Below, piece after piece: positions 26,952 through 35,535 of a DNA stretch of 64,000 nucleotides. Numbering within the stretch: the stretch's first letter is position 1; each line of letters opens with the position of its first letter. The notes under the pieces were generated by a model, which worked only from the letters and a program-made list of their open reading frames with translations, had not been told where the DNA came from and ran no database searches. The DNA lies in assembly GCA_019750295.1 (NCBI GenBank), contig JAIEOS010000059.1:42312-106311 (forward strand), read 5' to 3'. This DNA comes from Bdellovibrionales bacterium. GTDB lineage: Bacteria; Bdellovibrionota; Bdellovibrionia; Bdellovibrionales; JAGQZY01. The position numbers and the translations under genes are program-made.

Positions 26952-27950
26952 CTACATCATCATTTGGCAAAGCCACCACGTGACCGCCGAAATGAAAGCG
27001 GTGACGGGGATCGTTAGAATCCACGCGAGTACAATGTTCTTAGCGACGCCCCATCTTACGGCCGACAACTTGTTCACCGCACCGACTCCCATGATTGAGC
27101 CGGTGATGGTGTGGGTTGTGGAGACAGGTGCACCGAGAGAGGTGGCGAGAAAGAGTGTGATCGCTCCACTGGTCTCTGCGCAACAGCCCCCCAAAGGAGT
27201 CAGTTTCGCAATTTTGAGGCCCATGGTCTCAACGATTCTCCAACCGCCAAACAAAGTGCCGAACGCCATAGCAATGTGACATGCGGCGATCACCCAGAGT
27301 GGGACATGAAAGTCACCTGTCATATGCCCGGAGGTGTACAGAAGAACCGCGATGATCCCCATGGTCTTCTGGGCATCGTTACCGCCGTGCCCAATACTGT
27401 AAAGTGCTGCAGAAACGAGCTGCAGTTTTCGACTGGCGGAATGAATCCGCGCAGGAACGGCATAAAACAAAATTCGCCCGACAATCCCCATAATAAAAAA
27501 GGAAAGAACAAAACCGAAGAGTGGCGAAAGAAAAATGGAGACAACAACTTTAGATATTCCTGCGACTTCCAGAGCGGATGTTCCCGCTTTGATGAGAGCG
27601 GCCCCAATGAGCCCACCAATCAGAGCGTGAGACGAGGAGGAGGGGATGCCATAGTACCATGTGATCACATTCCAGGTGATCGCCGCAATCAACGCGGCGA
27701 GGACCACAATGGGATCAACAATACTGACATCGACGATGCCTCGGCCAATGGTGTTTGCCACGTGAAGCCCAAAGAAGGCGAAGGCGATTAAATTAAAAAA
27801 TGCGGCCCACACCACTGCCGTCTGTGGTTTAAGAACCCGCGTGGAGACGATGGTTGCGATCGAGTTTGCAGCGTCGTGAAACCCATTCATAAAATCAAAC
27901 GCCAGTGCGATGATGATGATAAAACCGATAAGGTAGACGCTGTATTCCAT
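26952..27950 (-). CDS. pit: PiT family inorganic phosphate transporter
   Basis: 332 residues, about ten membrane helices. Both signature repeats are present: FMNGFHDAANSIATIVSTR near the N-terminus and GGNDAQKTMGIIAVLL in the second half, plus APVSTTHTITGSIMGVG. It should take up metal-phosphate complexes with protons. The ATG lies 2 nt after the stop of the DUF47 gene, a pairing common for PiT systems, so the two are coupled. Confidence 0.92.
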   Translation of the reverse strand: MEYSVYLIGFIIIIALAFDFMNGFHDAANSIATIVSTRVLKPQTAVVWAAFFNLIAFAFFGLHVANTIGRGIVDVSIVDPIVVLAALIAAITWNVITWYYGIPSSSSHALIGGLIGAALIKAGTSALEVAGISKVVVSIFLSPLFGFVLSFFIMGIVGRILFYAVPARIHSASRKLQLVSAALYSIGHGGNDAQKTMGIIAVLLYTSGHMTGDFHVPLWVIAACHIAMAFGTLFGGWRIVETMGLKIAKLTPLGGCCAETSGAITLFLATSLGAPVSTTHTITGSIMGVGAVNKLSAVRWGVAKNIVLAWILTIPVTAFISAVTWWLCQMMM

Positions 27951-27952
27951 AA

Positions 27953-28579
27953 CTAAGCGTGATCCAGGACAATGCCTTCAACAATGTGAGATACGTCTTT
28001 GCATCGGTCGCACACCGACTCTAAAAGTTCTAGGATCTCTTTCATTTTGATCAGATCTTTAAATCCGATTTCTTCCCGAAAGAGTTTAGCCATTCCGACG
28101 CGCATAATGTGGTCGGACTCATTCTCCAGACGATTGATCTCTTCGCAGAGCTTTAAAGTGCCTTCGGTATTTTTCATATCTTCCAGACGCCCCACGACCT
28201 CTGAAACTTTTTCGACAGAGCGAAGAATGATGGCGCCGAGTTCTCGGATTTCGGGAGTGACGGTGCGAATGTCATAAAGGTGAAAACGCTGAGCCGCCGC
28301 ATCGGTGTGATCTAAAATGTCATCCATCTTCGAGATCAACTTATAAATATCATCGCGATCTAAGGGGGTAATAAACGTGGAGTGCAAAGCCTCAACAGCC
28401 GTGTGAGTGATTTTATCGGCCTTCTGTTCGATCAGCTTAATATTTTTTGCTCGCTGTTCGACATTGGGAAGGTCGTCAATCATGGCGACAAGTTCTCGAG
28501 AACCTTCGAGAAGGAGGTCTGTCGCGCTACGGAACATTTCAAAAAACTTGGCCTCACGAGGTACGAACCAGCTCATCAT
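27953..28579 (-). CDS. DUF47 (PhoU-like) partner of the PiT transporter
   Basis: 208 residues from the ATG at 28579, which has CAGGAG at 7 nt; a longer in-frame start lacks that support. It is wholly helical with the DUF47/PhoU pattern, including EQKADKITHTAVEALHSTFI, PLDRDDIYKLISKMDDILD and the E-x-x-x-D metal-binding repeats. Such proteins modulate PiT transport. It heads a two-gene operon with pit. Confidence 0.9.
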   Translation of the reverse strand: MMSWFVPREAKFFEMFRSATDLLLEGSRELVAMIDDLPNVEQRAKNIKLIEQKADKITHTAVEALHSTFITPLDRDDIYKLISKMDDILDHTDAAAQRFHLYDIRTVTPEIRELGAIILRSVEKVSEVVGRLEDMKNTEGTLKLCEEINRLENESDHIMRVGMAKLFREEIGFKDLIKMKEILELLESVCDRCKDVSHIVEGIVLDHA

Positions 28580-28706
28580 ATAAGTGCTCCTGGGATGTTC
28601 GCCGGGAAGTTGCACTAGCGGTTTTTCCCTGTCAAGGGGAGGCCGAAGCGCAAGATCGGCTAAAACTCACGGACGAGACCCCGGCCACATTTAAAACGCT
28701 TATAGT

Positions 28707-28735
28707 GACACTGAGACTGTAAACTCTTCAGTGTC
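28707..28735. repeat. inverted repeat in the 28580-28921 intergenic region
   Basis: GACACTG and CAGTGTC pair perfectly, with GAG/CTC adding three pairs around a 2-nt bulge. It sits between the divergent DUF47 and 28922 genes, with no T run, so it is a candidate operator. The rest of the 342-nt gap shows no gene; a weak TTGCAT (28878) and TATTTA (28902) could serve the rightward gene. Confidence 0.45.
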
Positions 28736-28921
28736 TGTGTCTTCTAGGGCAAATTTACGATTGTTAAGATTCTGTTAGTGGTTCAAATCTGCGTCCTAAT
28801 TCTCCACACAGACTGGGGCATAAGCTCGAGTTGGCCTCAGAGATCGATTAGAATTGTTTTCAATGATGGAACTCGATTTGCATTAAATCCTGACAGAGTC
28901 GTATTTAAAAAGGAGAATAAT

Positions 28922-29203
28922 ATGGCAACAACAACAATGGGATCACGTCAGGTTCGCAATCGCAACACAACAAAATATTGGATCATCGGAGCGGTTTTAG
29001 CCCTCATTTTGGCCGTGGCTACTCTTTTAGTGGCGCGCCCTGTAGGGGATGTTGCAATGAATAGCGCAGCAACCCCTTTGGATACTCCGGCTCCCACCGA
29101 AGATTTAAACATGCGTAATGGAATTCAAGAGGGCGAAAATCTTCCCGCTCCTAAGACGGAAGCTGTTCCCGCGCCTGAGGCAACTCCAACGCAGGCTCAA
29201 TAG
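28922..29203 (+). CDS. small single-pass membrane protein with Pro/Glu-rich tail
   Basis: 93 residues from the ATG with AAGGAG at 6 nt. A basic N-terminus (MGSRQVRNRNTTKYW) leads into one hydrophobic helix (about 22-39), then a Pro/Glu/Thr-rich tail of about 50 residues predicted to be disordered and periplasmic. No family is recognised. A strong terminator follows, so this is a single-gene unit. Confidence 0.6.
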   Translation: MATTTMGSRQVRNRNTTKYWIIGAVLALILAVATLLVARPVGDVAMNSAATPLDTPAPTEDLNMRNGIQEGENLPAPKTEAVPAPEATPTQAQ

Positions 29204-29235
29204 TTTGAAATTGATTTTTAATCTTTTGTAAATCG

Positions 29236-29259
29236 GCCGCTAGGAATAGCGGCTTTTTT
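29236..29259 (+). terminator. rho-independent terminator after the 28922 gene
   Basis: GCCGCT and AGCGGC form a perfect stem with a 6-nt loop and are followed by six T. Confidence 0.85.
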
Positions 29260-29347
29260 AATTGCATCCAAACCATCGCCTTCTCTTTTGAAGTATTTTG
29301 AATGCGAGCTTTCCTGACATAATTATATTTTTTAAGCAAATTGCTGA

Positions 29348-29380
29348 GAATCTAATCAAAAAAAATGAATAAATAGATTC
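29348..29380. repeat. inverted repeat upstream of the RHS gene
   Basis: GAATCTA and TAGATTC are exact 7-bp inverses 19 nt apart in an AT-rich stretch. TATACT (29383-29388) just downstream may be the -10 of the RHS promoter. Confidence 0.35.
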
Positions 29381-29494
29381 TATATACTAAATAAGTCTAG
29401 TTTTTAATCCACAATTATTCCATTTTTGAATTTCAACTTTACACCATTATGCAATAGCGGAATTCTGTTCGGGCCATTTATTCGAAAGGTCATT

Positions 29495-32400
29495 ATGAAA
29501 TATGTATTCACATTATTTTTAATATTTATAATTCCATGGATTGGATATGCTTCCCAAAAGGATCAGCCGCTAGAGGGATATGCCATTTACAAAGATGGCC
29601 GTCGTTTGAACTTTTCCGCAAAGCGTAGCTGTTACTATGTGGGTAATGACCCCTACTGCACGATAGCCCCTGTAGGTACTAATATCGGAAGCCCCGTTCG
29701 AGTTGTGATTACTTTTGCGATTGAACCGATGAGCACTGCCGGTCTACTTTACTACAACGCGGGTCCCGGTTGGACATTGGCCACTGATACATGTTCGGGA
29801 ACGTACAATCCCCCCAGTGCAATGAGCGCTGTGTATTGTGATATTGCATTTGATCAAAATGCAGCCTTTCTGGGAAAACATACGATGTCATTTAATATAG
29901 ACATTGGCCACTCGACCTATATGGCGACCCACAATTACACCCTATCTGTTGAGACTTTTGAGCGCAAGGATCCTTGTGAAGAACAAGTTTCAGGCTCTAT
30001 TATAGGTGTTACTTCTCAAACATTATCAGAAAGAATACCCATCGTCGGTACCGATTATTTCTTAAACTATTCAAGCGACTTTACGAATAGTTATACTACG
30101 GATCACGCCGGTCTTGGGATTCTGCCTGAATTTAATCGCCACCTATGGACAATCTCGGTACAACACTACTTCCAAAAAAGTAACCGGAAACTTTTTATGG
30201 GTGACGGAGCAAATCAGACTGTTAAATTTATGACCGATTCAGTGGCAGGAGAAGATCTGGTGGTCAGCCCGGATGGCCGTCAAATATTTGTTTTTGACTC
30301 AACAACTGGCATCCACAAAGAGACGCGATCGGCGTCAACTGGAAGCACATTGTATTCGTTTGGTTACAGTTCCAACCGTCTCACTTATATCGATGATGCT
30401 TTTGGAAATCGCACTGTACTTAATTACAACGGTTCCGGTGGTCGCACTAGTATAGTTGCACCCTTTGGACAAACCACAACATTCACTCGCAGTGGAAGTG
30501 GTCAGTTGCTTTCGGTTACAAATCCAAATAGTGAAACGCACTCCATGACTTACAAATTGAGCACCAACTTATTAGAGACTTTTACTAAGCCGGGGGGGCA
30601 AGTTTCGACCTTTAGCTATGACAGCAATGGGCGGCTCATCCGAGATTTGGGACACGGAGGCAATAAATGGGATTTAGCGAAAACGGGAAGTGATTCATCA
30701 GGTTCAGTTTCTCAAGAATCAAATTTAGGTCGGGAGACTACTTTTAATTTCACAAATGATGGAGGGGTTCACACAAGATATACGACGACTCCCGACGGCT
30801 TTCAAACAACCTACATCAACAATCAATTGACAGGGTCGTCCAACATATGGAACGCGATTGAGTCTCGAGGAATTACACAGATTAATGATGAAAGGTTCGG
30901 TGAACAGGTTAAACGTGTTGCTTCCGAATCTGTGACAGTGGGGTCCAACACTAAAACTACAAATTATTCTCAGTCAGTTTCTTACGGGAGCGGAATTACT
31001 CCGGGTTGGTTTAACTATCATCAAATAACTACGTCTACGACAACCAATGCGAAAGCATGGAACTCCGTCTTTGATTTACCAACGCTGACAAAAACGGTGA
31101 CATCTCCGGAAGGTAGGACAAGAACTTCCGTGTTTAACTTGTTGGACCAGCTCGTCGGTTCGCAGGTGGGGAGCGATACCCCGTGGACCTTAACCTATGA
31201 CATCTACGGCAGGTTGACGAATAGGAAGCAGGGGCTCACGCAAAATTCTCTCACCTACGCCTACAATGGTTCCGGTTATCTGTCGTCCGTAACAAATGCA
31301 TTAAGCGAGGTCACAAGTTTTGGTTACGATAATGCAGGTCGAGTCACTTCAGTAACGCTTCCAGACACTCGGGTGATTTCGAAGGCATATGATGCCAATG
31401 GAAATCTATTAACCGTTACCCCTCCGGGTCGGCCGGCGCATGCTTTTTTATATAACGCCATGGAAGAGGTGAGTGATTATCAGCCTCCATCGATTGGAGT
31501 GGGAGTTGCTAAAAATACGTCCTACGCCTACAATAATGATAAACAACTGACACTAGTGACTCTGCCCAGCTCAGAGACTATCGGATTTACGTACAATGGA
31601 TCCACGGGCCTTTTAACAACTCGAACTGTCCCCTCTGGAAACTATAGCTACACCTACGATTCCACGACCAAACAGTTAGAAAAAATAGTGTCGCCCAACG
31701 GCCCGGCTTCGGTTTTTGACTACTATGGTTACCAACGCAAAGATGATGAGCAGAGAAGGAACTCCGATAACTATCTTTTCGGTAAAGTCGCATTCACTTT
31801 TGATAGCGAACATCGCTTGAGCTCAAGAATAACTCAACCTAGTTCATCCAGTGGGGCTTCTACCATCAATTATTCCTACAATAATGACGATGAGCTCTCT
31901 CAAGTTGGTGATCTCGCTTTAACGTATAGCTATCCGTCGGGGCGATTAAGCACGACAACGATTGGTAACATCGCAGATGCAAGGACTTACGATGTTTACG
32001 GCAATCTAATCACGTACACAGCGACCTATACGCCGACAATTACGGTGCTTTATAGCTACACCTTAACCCGAGATGTCACTAGCCGAATCACAGCCAAGAG
32101 CGAGAATGTGTTAGGCACTACCATCAACTACGTCTACTCCTACGATTCCGCAGGCCGCTTAACCGCAATGTCTGTCAACGGGACGACAACGACGACGTTC
32201 ACATACGACAGCAATAGTAATCGCACCAGCGGCACAATCGATGGGGTCGCATTCACAGCGACCTACGACAATCAAGATCGTATTTTAACTTATAATTCTA
32301 GGACATATAATCACAACACGAATGGTTACCTCACTGGAATCCAGTGGACACCAACGTCGAGCAGTAGTTTTGTCTACGACGTCATGGGGAATCTAAAGCA

Positions 32401-33208
32401 AACCACACTCCCAAGCGGTGCAGTCCACACTTTTGATCACGATGGATTAGATCGAAGAGTCACAAAGAGCATTGGTAGCACTTTACAGTGGCGTGCAGTG
32501 TACGAAGATCAACTCCGCATCGCGGCCTACGTGAACAACACTGCTGGTACTTTAGCTAAAGAGTTTGTGTATGCTACCCGAATAAATGTTCCTGATTACA
32601 TGATTACCGGCGGTGTAAAGTACCGTATCATAACCGATCACTTAGGATCTCCTCGATTGATGGTGAAAACGACGGATGGTACAATAGCCCAACGCATGGA
32701 TTACAATGTATTAGGAGAAGTGAAGTCAGATACAAATCCCAGCTTCCAGCCGTTTGGCTTTACTGGAGGGATTTACGAGCCCGGGGTTCAGTTAGTGAGA
32801 TTCGGAGCGAGAGATTATGACCCAAGAGCTGGTGGAAGGTGGACAAGTAAAGATCCGATAAGATTTGATGGTGGAGACATGAATCTTTATGGATATGTTT
32901 TGAGTGATCCTGTGAATTTTATTGATCCTGAAGGACGAGCTGCGGTTTTATTACCCGTAGTTGCTGTTGTGGGAGGGGCGATCGTAGGTGGTGCTATGGC
33001 TGGATATGAAATCCTGTTTGGTCCACTAACTGTTTCAGAATTAGAAACTAGCAATATTAATAACGTTAATGATTTTTTAAATGATAAACTTGGCCCTCAT
33101 GACTTACAGAAGTGTATTCCATTTCGCCCAAGGCCAGCAGGAGGAGATACTCATAATCCTCTAGATTTAATTTCCCCTCCACAGCATCCTGCTAGAAGGG
33201 GAGCATAG
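29495..33208 (+). CDS. RHS/YD-repeat protein with RHS core and short tip
   Basis: 1237 residues from the ATG with AAAGG upstream; earlier in-frame bases lack a signal peptide. Signal peptide (about 1-19), an N-terminal beta domain with Cys pairs (about 20-150), the entry segment LSERIPIVGTDYFLNYSS, many YD repeats (for example FTYDSNSNRTS and YSYDSAGRLTA), and the RHS core FGARDYDPRAGGRWTSKDPI ending NFIDPEGRA. After DPEG comes a tip of about 90 residues with a hydrophobic segment (VVAVVGGAIVGGAMAG) and a Pro-rich end; it matches no toxin family known to me. RHS shells usually encapsulate a C-terminal effector. No polymorphic toxin cassettes follow, only one small reading frame. Confidence 0.85.
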   Translation: MKYVFTLFLIFIIPWIGYASQKDQPLEGYAIYKDGRRLNFSAKRSCYYVGNDPYCTIAPVGTNIGSPVRVVITFAIEPMSTAGLLYYNAGPGWTLATDTCSGTYNPPSAMSAVYCDIAFDQNAAFLGKHTMSFNIDIGHSTYMATHNYTLSVETFERKDPCEEQVSGSIIGVTSQTLSERIPIVGTDYFLNYSSDFTNSYTTDHAGLGILPEFNRHLWTISVQHYFQKSNRKLFMGDGANQTVKFMTDSVAGEDLVVSPDGRQIFVFDSTTGIHKETRSASTGSTLYSFGYSSNRLTYIDDAFGNRTVLNYNGSGGRTSIVAPFGQTTTFTRSGSGQLLSVTNPNSETHSMTYKLSTNLLETFTKPGGQVSTFSYDSNGRLIRDLGHGGNKWDLAKTGSDSSGSVSQESNLGRETTFNFTNDGGVHTRYTTTPDGFQTTYINNQLTGSSNIWNAIESRGITQINDERFGEQVKRVASESVTVGSNTKTTNYSQSVSYGSGITPGWFNYHQITTSTTTNAKAWNSVFDLPTLTKTVTSPEGRTRTSVFNLLDQLVGSQVGSDTPWTLTYDIYGRLTNRKQGLTQNSLTYAYNGSGYLSSVTNALSEVTSFGYDNAGRVTSVTLPDTRVISKAYDANGNLLTVTPPGRPAHAFLYNAMEEVSDYQPPSIGVGVAKNTSYAYNNDKQLTLVTLPSSETIGFTYNGSTGLLTTRTVPSGNYSYTYDSTTKQLEKIVSPNGPASVFDYYGYQRKDDEQRRNSDNYLFGKVAFTFDSEHRLSSRITQPSSSSGASTINYSYNNDDELSQVGDLALTYSYPSGRLSTTTIGNIADARTYDVYGNLITYTATYTPTITVLYSYTLTRDVTSRITAKSENVLGTTINYVYSYDSAGRLTAMSVNGTTTTTFTYDSNSNRTSGTIDGVAFTATYDNQDRILTYNSRTYNHNTNGYLTGIQWTPTSSSSFVYDVMGNLKQTTLPSGAVHTFDHDGLDRRVTKSIGSTLQWRAVYEDQLRIAAYVNNTAGTLAKEFVYATRINVPDYMITGGVKYRIITDHLGSPRLMVKTTDGTIAQRMDYNVLGEVKSDTNPSFQPFGFTGGIYEPGVQLVRFGARDYDPRAGGRWTSKDPIRFDGGDMNLYGYVLSDPVNFIDPEGRAAVLLPVVAVVGGAIVGGAMAGYEILFGPLTVSELETSNINNVNDFLNDKLGPHDLQKCIPFRPRPAGGDTHNPLDLISPPQHPARRGA

Positions 33209-33236
33209 ATGATGATGAATTTAATAATTATAAACG

Positions 33237-33380
33237 GTGAGGTCGAAAATTAAAAAAATACCACCTAATATAAAAATTTTTATTTGGTCCAGCATAGGTT
33301 TTGTCGTTGCTGTAGGGGCTTATTATGGTTGCACTAAATATAGATTAAGTCATAAGCCTGATCATATAATTGCAGATTAG
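33237..33380 (+). CDS. candidate 47-residue single-pass membrane protein downstream of the RHS gene
   Basis: A GTG-started frame: a basic N-terminus (RSKIKK), then a hydrophobic helix (IFIWSSIGFVVAVGAYYG), and a short polar tail ending in IIAD. It lacks a good Shine-Dalgarno of its own. A 14-codon frame starting at 33209, which has GGGGAG upstream, overlaps the GTG and could deliver ribosomes to it; a one-base shift would instead fuse the two. Position alone suggests an RHS accessory or immunity protein; this is inference. Confidence 0.3.
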   Translation: MRSKIKKIPPNIKIFIWSSIGFVVAVGAYYGCTKYRLSHKPDHIIAD

Positions 33381-33407
33381 CTAGCAGTGCGTAGATTATA
33401 ATCGAAT

Positions 33408-33434
33408 GGGCGGTTTTCAAAACGTCCGCTTTTT
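33408..33434 (+). terminator. terminator downstream of the RHS region
   Basis: A stem from GGGC, G and TTT pairing with AAA, C and GTCC (one bulged G) is followed by TTTTT. It would end the RHS transcript together with the small frame after it. Confidence 0.55.
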
Positions 33435-33551
33435 CTGATCGTGCTTAGATCGCGCCAAATAAATCTAAAAAACTGGGAAAAGTAGGACAAAAAAGAATTG
33501 TTCTTTCCAGTTTGCTAATTATTTGATCGACCTAGGTCACTTTATATAAAA

Positions 33552-33878
33552 TTAAAAAAACTGAGTGAGAGCGTAGAGCATAATTAAGCCGAAGCAAACC
33601 GTAGCTAGCGTGCTTCGAACCACAAGACATACAGCGCTCGCTAGAATTATGATGAGTAAGCGCTCTTTTCCAAAAGCCCATTCCACTTTGCCCGAATGGA
33701 AAAAAACTGACGGTGCTATAAACGCGGGTAGAATAGCGGCAGGAATATAAGAAAAAATCTCACGAACACGCTCCGAAATTGTCACTCTCGCCGAGAGCGC
33801 GATGATCGACCCGCGAATGCAAATGGTCCCGATCATCAAAAAAATGATATTCCACCAAAGATAACTGCTCTCGATCAT
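33552..33878 (-). CDS. azlD: AzlD family branched-chain amino acid exporter subunit
   Basis: 108 residues with about four membrane helices and the AzlD pattern (IREIFSYIPAAILPAFIAPSVFF, then ASAVCLVVRSTLATVCFGLIML). With AzlC it forms an exporter of branched-chain amino acids. Its start overlaps the end of azlC by 4 nt (ATGA). Confidence 0.85.
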   Translation of the reverse strand: MIESSYLWWNIIFLMIGTICIRGSIIALSARVTISERVREIFSYIPAAILPAFIAPSVFFHSGKVEWAFGKERLLIIILASAVCLVVRSTLATVCFGLIMLYALTQFF

Positions 33879-34564
33879 GGATTCGCCTTTTTTCGAGAGA
33901 GGAGATAAGCCAGTCCCACAGAAAGTATCGCAGTGCCAAGCAAACCTGTGCGATACGGCAGTGGGTGGAGAAGAATTGAAACCACCGAAGAAAAGATCGC
34001 AATCGTTATATACTTTTTATTTTTAAGCGTTGGTATAACCAGCGCCAAAAAACTTAAGGGAACGGCATAGTCCAGAGCCCAAGAGGCGGGCGCGAAATTT
34101 CCAAAAATAAAGCCGGCAATCACCCCAGCTTGCCACGACAGAAACATGCAGGCGGCGGTTCCAAAATAAAATTGCAGGGTCTCTGCATTCGTCTTGAGTT
34201 TGTCCTGGTGAGAAGACATCACCGCATAACTTTGATCCGTGAGTGAGTGGGCGCAAAGGAGTTTGATTAAAAACGAAGATCGTTGAACAACAGGGGACAC
34301 CGCCGCGCTATAGAGAAGAAATCGCAAATTGATCACGAGCCCTGTCGCCACCACAACGACACTGGCCGCATGTTTGGTCATTAACTCAATAGACGCCAGT
34401 TGAGCGGCGCCAGAAAATACAAACAGATTCATGAACATGGTCTGAAAAAAAGTCAGATGTGCTTCGGCAGAGACGGTTCCCATCACTGCGCCGAAGGGGA
34501 TCACTCCGGTAAGGATAGGAATGGTTTCGCGAAAGCCAAGGGCGAAGTAATTTGTCGTCTTCAT
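33875..34564 (-). CDS. azlC: AzlC family branched-chain amino acid exporter subunit
   Basis: 229 residues and about six to seven helices. It carries the family blocks GVIPFGAVMGTVSAEAHLTF, LFVFSGAAQLASIELM, NLRFLLYSAAVSPVV and the Asp in AHSLTDQSYAV. It forms a two-gene operon with azlD. Confidence 0.88.
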   Translation of the reverse strand: MKTTNYFALGFRETIPILTGVIPFGAVMGTVSAEAHLTFFQTMFMNLFVFSGAAQLASIELMTKHAASVVVVATGLVINLRFLLYSAAVSPVVQRSSFLIKLLCAHSLTDQSYAVMSSHQDKLKTNAETLQFYFGTAACMFLSWQAGVIAGFIFGNFAPASWALDYAVPLSFLALVIPTLKNKKYITIAIFSSVVSILLHPLPYRTGLLGTAILSVGLAYLLSRKKANP

Positions 34565-34654
34565 GCGCTAAATTCGTCTCCAATAACACTATACCTATTT
34601 AAAAAAAATAAGTCACTCATTGATCCATTTCCAAAAGATTGATAGGGCTAGTTC

Positions 34655-34990
34655 ATGGTGAATTTTTGGGACAAACACGGAATATTTTTTCTTATATTCA
34701 TAACTTTATTTCCGCGACTCACTCTGCTTTTCTCCAGTGTGGTCAGCGGTGGTCTTTTTTGGTGGTTAGGATTTATTTTTGTTCCAAGAATTTTAGTGGC
34801 TGTTTTGGCAACAATGTCCTACGCCGATACCAATCCCATATTGGTGATCATCAGTTGGTTTATTGCTTTTTCTGGAGAATCGACGGAAAAGTACACTCTG
34901 CGCAGAAACGTTCCCGCCGCGCGATCCAAACCGGGGCAGCGTCGGGTTGGAGACGGTGAGGTGATCGATGTCGAATACAAGAAGCTGTAA
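34655..34990 (+). CDS. small conserved-looking membrane protein
   Basis: 111 residues with two or three hydrophobic helices (FFLIFITLFPRLTLLFSSVV, GGLFWWLGFIFVPRILVAVL, ILVIISWFIAFSGE) and a basic hydrophilic C-terminus (about 80-111). A weak purine stretch precedes the ATG. Similar proteins appear in other proteobacteria by my recollection, with no known function. It converges with the FBP-domain gene. Confidence 0.6.
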   Translation: MVNFWDKHGIFFLIFITLFPRLTLLFSSVVSGGLFWWLGFIFVPRILVAVLATMSYADTNPILVIISWFIAFSGESTEKYTLRRNVPAARSKPGQRRVGDGEVIDVEYKKL

Positions 34991-34995
34991 ATCAC

Positions 34996-35496
34996 TTAAA
35001 CTTTAGGCTCTGCCCAAATCACTTTTTCGTAAAAGTCGCCCATTTTTCCGCACAGCTGCTCGGTCAGCGTGTTTAAGCTTTTACCGGTCATCGTCGTTTG
35101 GGTCTCGAGTTTGGACAGGCAGTCGATGTTGAGACAAATATATTGGCCTATAGTTTTACGAGGATTCACGGAGACCGTGAGCATTCCAATTTGATCTGCG
35201 CCCCCGGTGGAGTGACACCAACTGCACATTCCGGTGGTGGACTCGTGGGATTGAACCCGGCGAAAAACCAGACCGTGGGGTGAATCCCAATTGGGTCGCT
35301 TAAAAATCAAATAGGTGTAGTTTCCCGAAGACTCTGTCCAGCTGTGGTAATATTCAATTTCGAGTGGAAACTCCATCGTGTTGGGAAGAATGACTTTGCT
35401 GTGATCATCGGCGCGAAAGATTCTGTACAAATCTTCTTCGGCCTCAATACGAAACGGAAGTGTGTGTTGAATGGGAGAGAGATTTTCGTACTTCAT
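34996..35496 (-). CDS. FBP-domain (EF-G-binding-like) zinc-finger protein
   Basis: 166 residues. The C-terminal half has the treble-clef pattern of the FBP domain: CSWCHSTGGADQIGMLTV (first Cys pair, about residues 91-94) and YICLNIDC (second pair). In fusidic-acid resistance proteins this fold binds elongation factor G and helps ribosome release; whether this protein does so is not known. AAGGACAGG precedes the ATG. Confidence 0.75.
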   Translation of the reverse strand: MKYENLSPIQHTLPFRIEAEEDLYRIFRADDHSKVILPNTMEFPLEIEYYHSWTESSGNYTYLIFKRPNWDSPHGLVFRRVQSHESTTGMCSWCHSTGGADQIGMLTVSVNPRKTIGQYICLNIDCLSKLETQTTMTGKSLNTLTEQLCGKMGDFYEKVIWAEPKV

Positions 35497-35535
35497 GACA
35501 ACCTGTCCTTCGGAGATCCCTGTGTTCCGAATATG

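Noticed and set aside
27111..27791. 226-codon frame on the plus strand across the pit gene
   Set aside because: Antisense shadow of the phosphate transporter with no domain content or ribosome-binding site.
28776..28805. GGTTCAAATC stretch resembling a tRNA T-arm
   Set aside because: No matching acceptor strand or anticodon arm of proper spacing was found upstream, so no tRNA is present here.
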